DNA of 64,000 nt, taken from contig NC_073307.1 in the NCBI RefSeq assembly GCF_027595985.1, forward strand, positions 13,201,432-13,265,431, written 5' to 3'. The stretch comes from Sorex araneus (taxonomy: Eukaryota > Chordata > Mammalia > Eulipotyphla > Soricidae). Positions 62,905 to 64,000 of this stretch are shown piece after piece. Every line of letters starts with the position of its first letter. The stretch's first letter is position 1. A program made the translations under genes and the position numbers. The notes below the pieces were generated by a model, which saw only the letters and a list, made by a program, of their open reading frames with translations, did no database searches and was not told the DNA's origin.

Positions 62905-64000
62905 CACTTGTGATCCCATTGATCTTCAATTTGCTCGAGTGGGTGCCAGTAACGTCTCCATTCGTCCCTGTCTTGTGCTAGTGTAGCTCAATGGTATCTG
63001 CTCACTCCAGGAACACAAAGAGCCTCAAACTGTTCCTTTGGGGTTTTGACGAAGAAGTCTGACCATCTTGTAGTTGGGCGGCCACACAGTCTTTTGATGT
63101 CCCGTGGAATCCAGTAGGTAACAGCTCAAGTCCAGCAGTCATCTCTAAATCACATTATGTGTCCGGCCCATCTGATTTTCCATGGCATGGCAAACGAGAC
63201 AGCATCCCTGATTCTTGATCATCAACAGAGGTCGGAACTCTGGATTCTTTCTCTCACTTGAGTGAAATGTGATATTCACGGCATAGCTCTTTCAATTCCT
63301 CTTTGGGATAGCCGAACAGCATGCTCATCCTGTTTTCATAGGGCCAGGTTTCTGAGGCGTATGTTAGTGTAGGAAGAATGATGAAGTCGAAAAGATGTGC
63401 TCAGAGCCGGAGGTTCTTCGTTCTCTTAACTACTTCTTGCTCTTGGAGGTGTTCACGCTGCTCTCTTCCTCCTGTGCAGTTCTGGTGCCAAGTCATTCCT
63501 CATGTTGAGTTCTTGACCCTACACATAGCTGCCTCATTCGGATGTGTTCGTTCCATTGAGAGAAAATGGGATGTCAGGGACTGTTCATTTTTCATGAACA
63601 TTGTCTTGGTGAGATTCAGCTACAGTCCGACCTTTCCACACTTACGATCGAAGTCGGCCAGCATTTGTGCCAGTTGGCTAATGTTTGGTATTATTAGAAT
63701 GATGTCATCAGCAAAGTGGAGGTGGTGTAGTTGCCAACCATCTATCTTCACTCCCATTCCTTCCCATTCCTTCCCATTCCTCATTCTCTAGGGTGGTGCT
63801 GAAGAGTTTCAGTGAAATGATATTGCCCTGCTGAACCCCTTTCCTTATGTTGACGATCACTTCCTTGTAGTATGTTGAGATCCTGGTGGTGAATCCGTAA
63901 TACAGCTCGCAGAGGATCCTGATGTAATGAGTTTTAACACCCTATTTGGGAGGGCTTTGATGACTGCTTCAGTCTCAACAGAATCGAAGGCCTTCTTTAA
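62905..64000 (-). mobile_element. RTE-clade retrotransposon with reverse-transcriptase domain, runs off window
   Basis: On the minus strand from 64000 downward: RT motif A region (KKAFDSVETEAVIKAL), the YKEVIVNIRKGVQQGN segment, a catalytic HFADDIILI box at about 63690-63725, then the C-terminal part (ETWP; WIPRDIKRLC; RWSDFFVK-like) to a terminus with TTGATCTTCAATTTGCTCGA on the plus face. Frame breaks at several points make it dead. A (TTCCCATTCC)3 expansion lies at 63752-63780. It is the longest RTE copy here; its 5' part lies beyond the window. Confidence 0.9.

Overview
The window is mammalian genomic DNA, most likely from a shrew (Soricidae, probably Sorex). The evidence is the repeat content. 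Dozens of copies of a tRNA-headed SINE recur with an A box of the form TAGCACAGTGGG and a B box of the form GGTTCGATCCC. There are L1 3' ends of one lineage-specific type. There are also fragments of an RTE-clade retrotransposon that, as I recall, has been described from the common shrew with close relatives in parasitic nematodes. The species call is an inference. The absence of prokaryotic features and the intron-rich layout are seen directly.

The only host gene recognised is PRDM5 on the minus strand. Its last three coding exons are present. A C2H2 zinc-finger exon lies at 59145-59060, a second at 24189-24085, and the terminal exon with the stop codon at 21257-21093. All have canonical AG/GT splice sites and matching phases. 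Together they encode four consecutive C2H2 fingers and the C-terminus of a transcriptional regulator that acts in the nucleus. The introns are about 34.9 kb and 2.8 kb. The exon upstream lies beyond position 64000. A 3'UTR probably runs to a poly(A) signal at about 18060. Everything from 1 to about 18050 is downstream flank in which I see no gene.

The rest is mobile and simple-sequence DNA. Two SINE types share a tRNA-like head. Type A has a body ending in poly(A), so it is presumably moved by L1. Type B ends in a copy of the RTE 3' end plus short CAGTG-like repeats, so it is presumably moved by RTE machinery. RTE pieces lie at 1199-1910 (9-bp target duplication), 54938-55216, 55524-55612 and 62905-64000 (running off the window). 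L1 copies include old fragments (2820-4740, 21790-22395, 29560-29870, 42340-44640), younger 3' ends, a twin-primed copy (8968-11385) interrupted by a short full-ended L1 derivative (10693-11323), an internally deleted copy (30150-31420) and a copy with an apparent 3' transduction (32459-32703).

A solo LTR of class II type (36352-37394, TG...CA ends, 6-bp duplication AGAGAG) sits inside the polypurine tail of a type A SINE. Tandem arrays include a CA-rich minisatellite at 51217-51772 and several CA/GT, CT and GAAA microsatellites. The most interesting signal is the two-machinery SINE system, in which one tRNA head is attached either to an L1-type tail or to a tail copied from the RTE.
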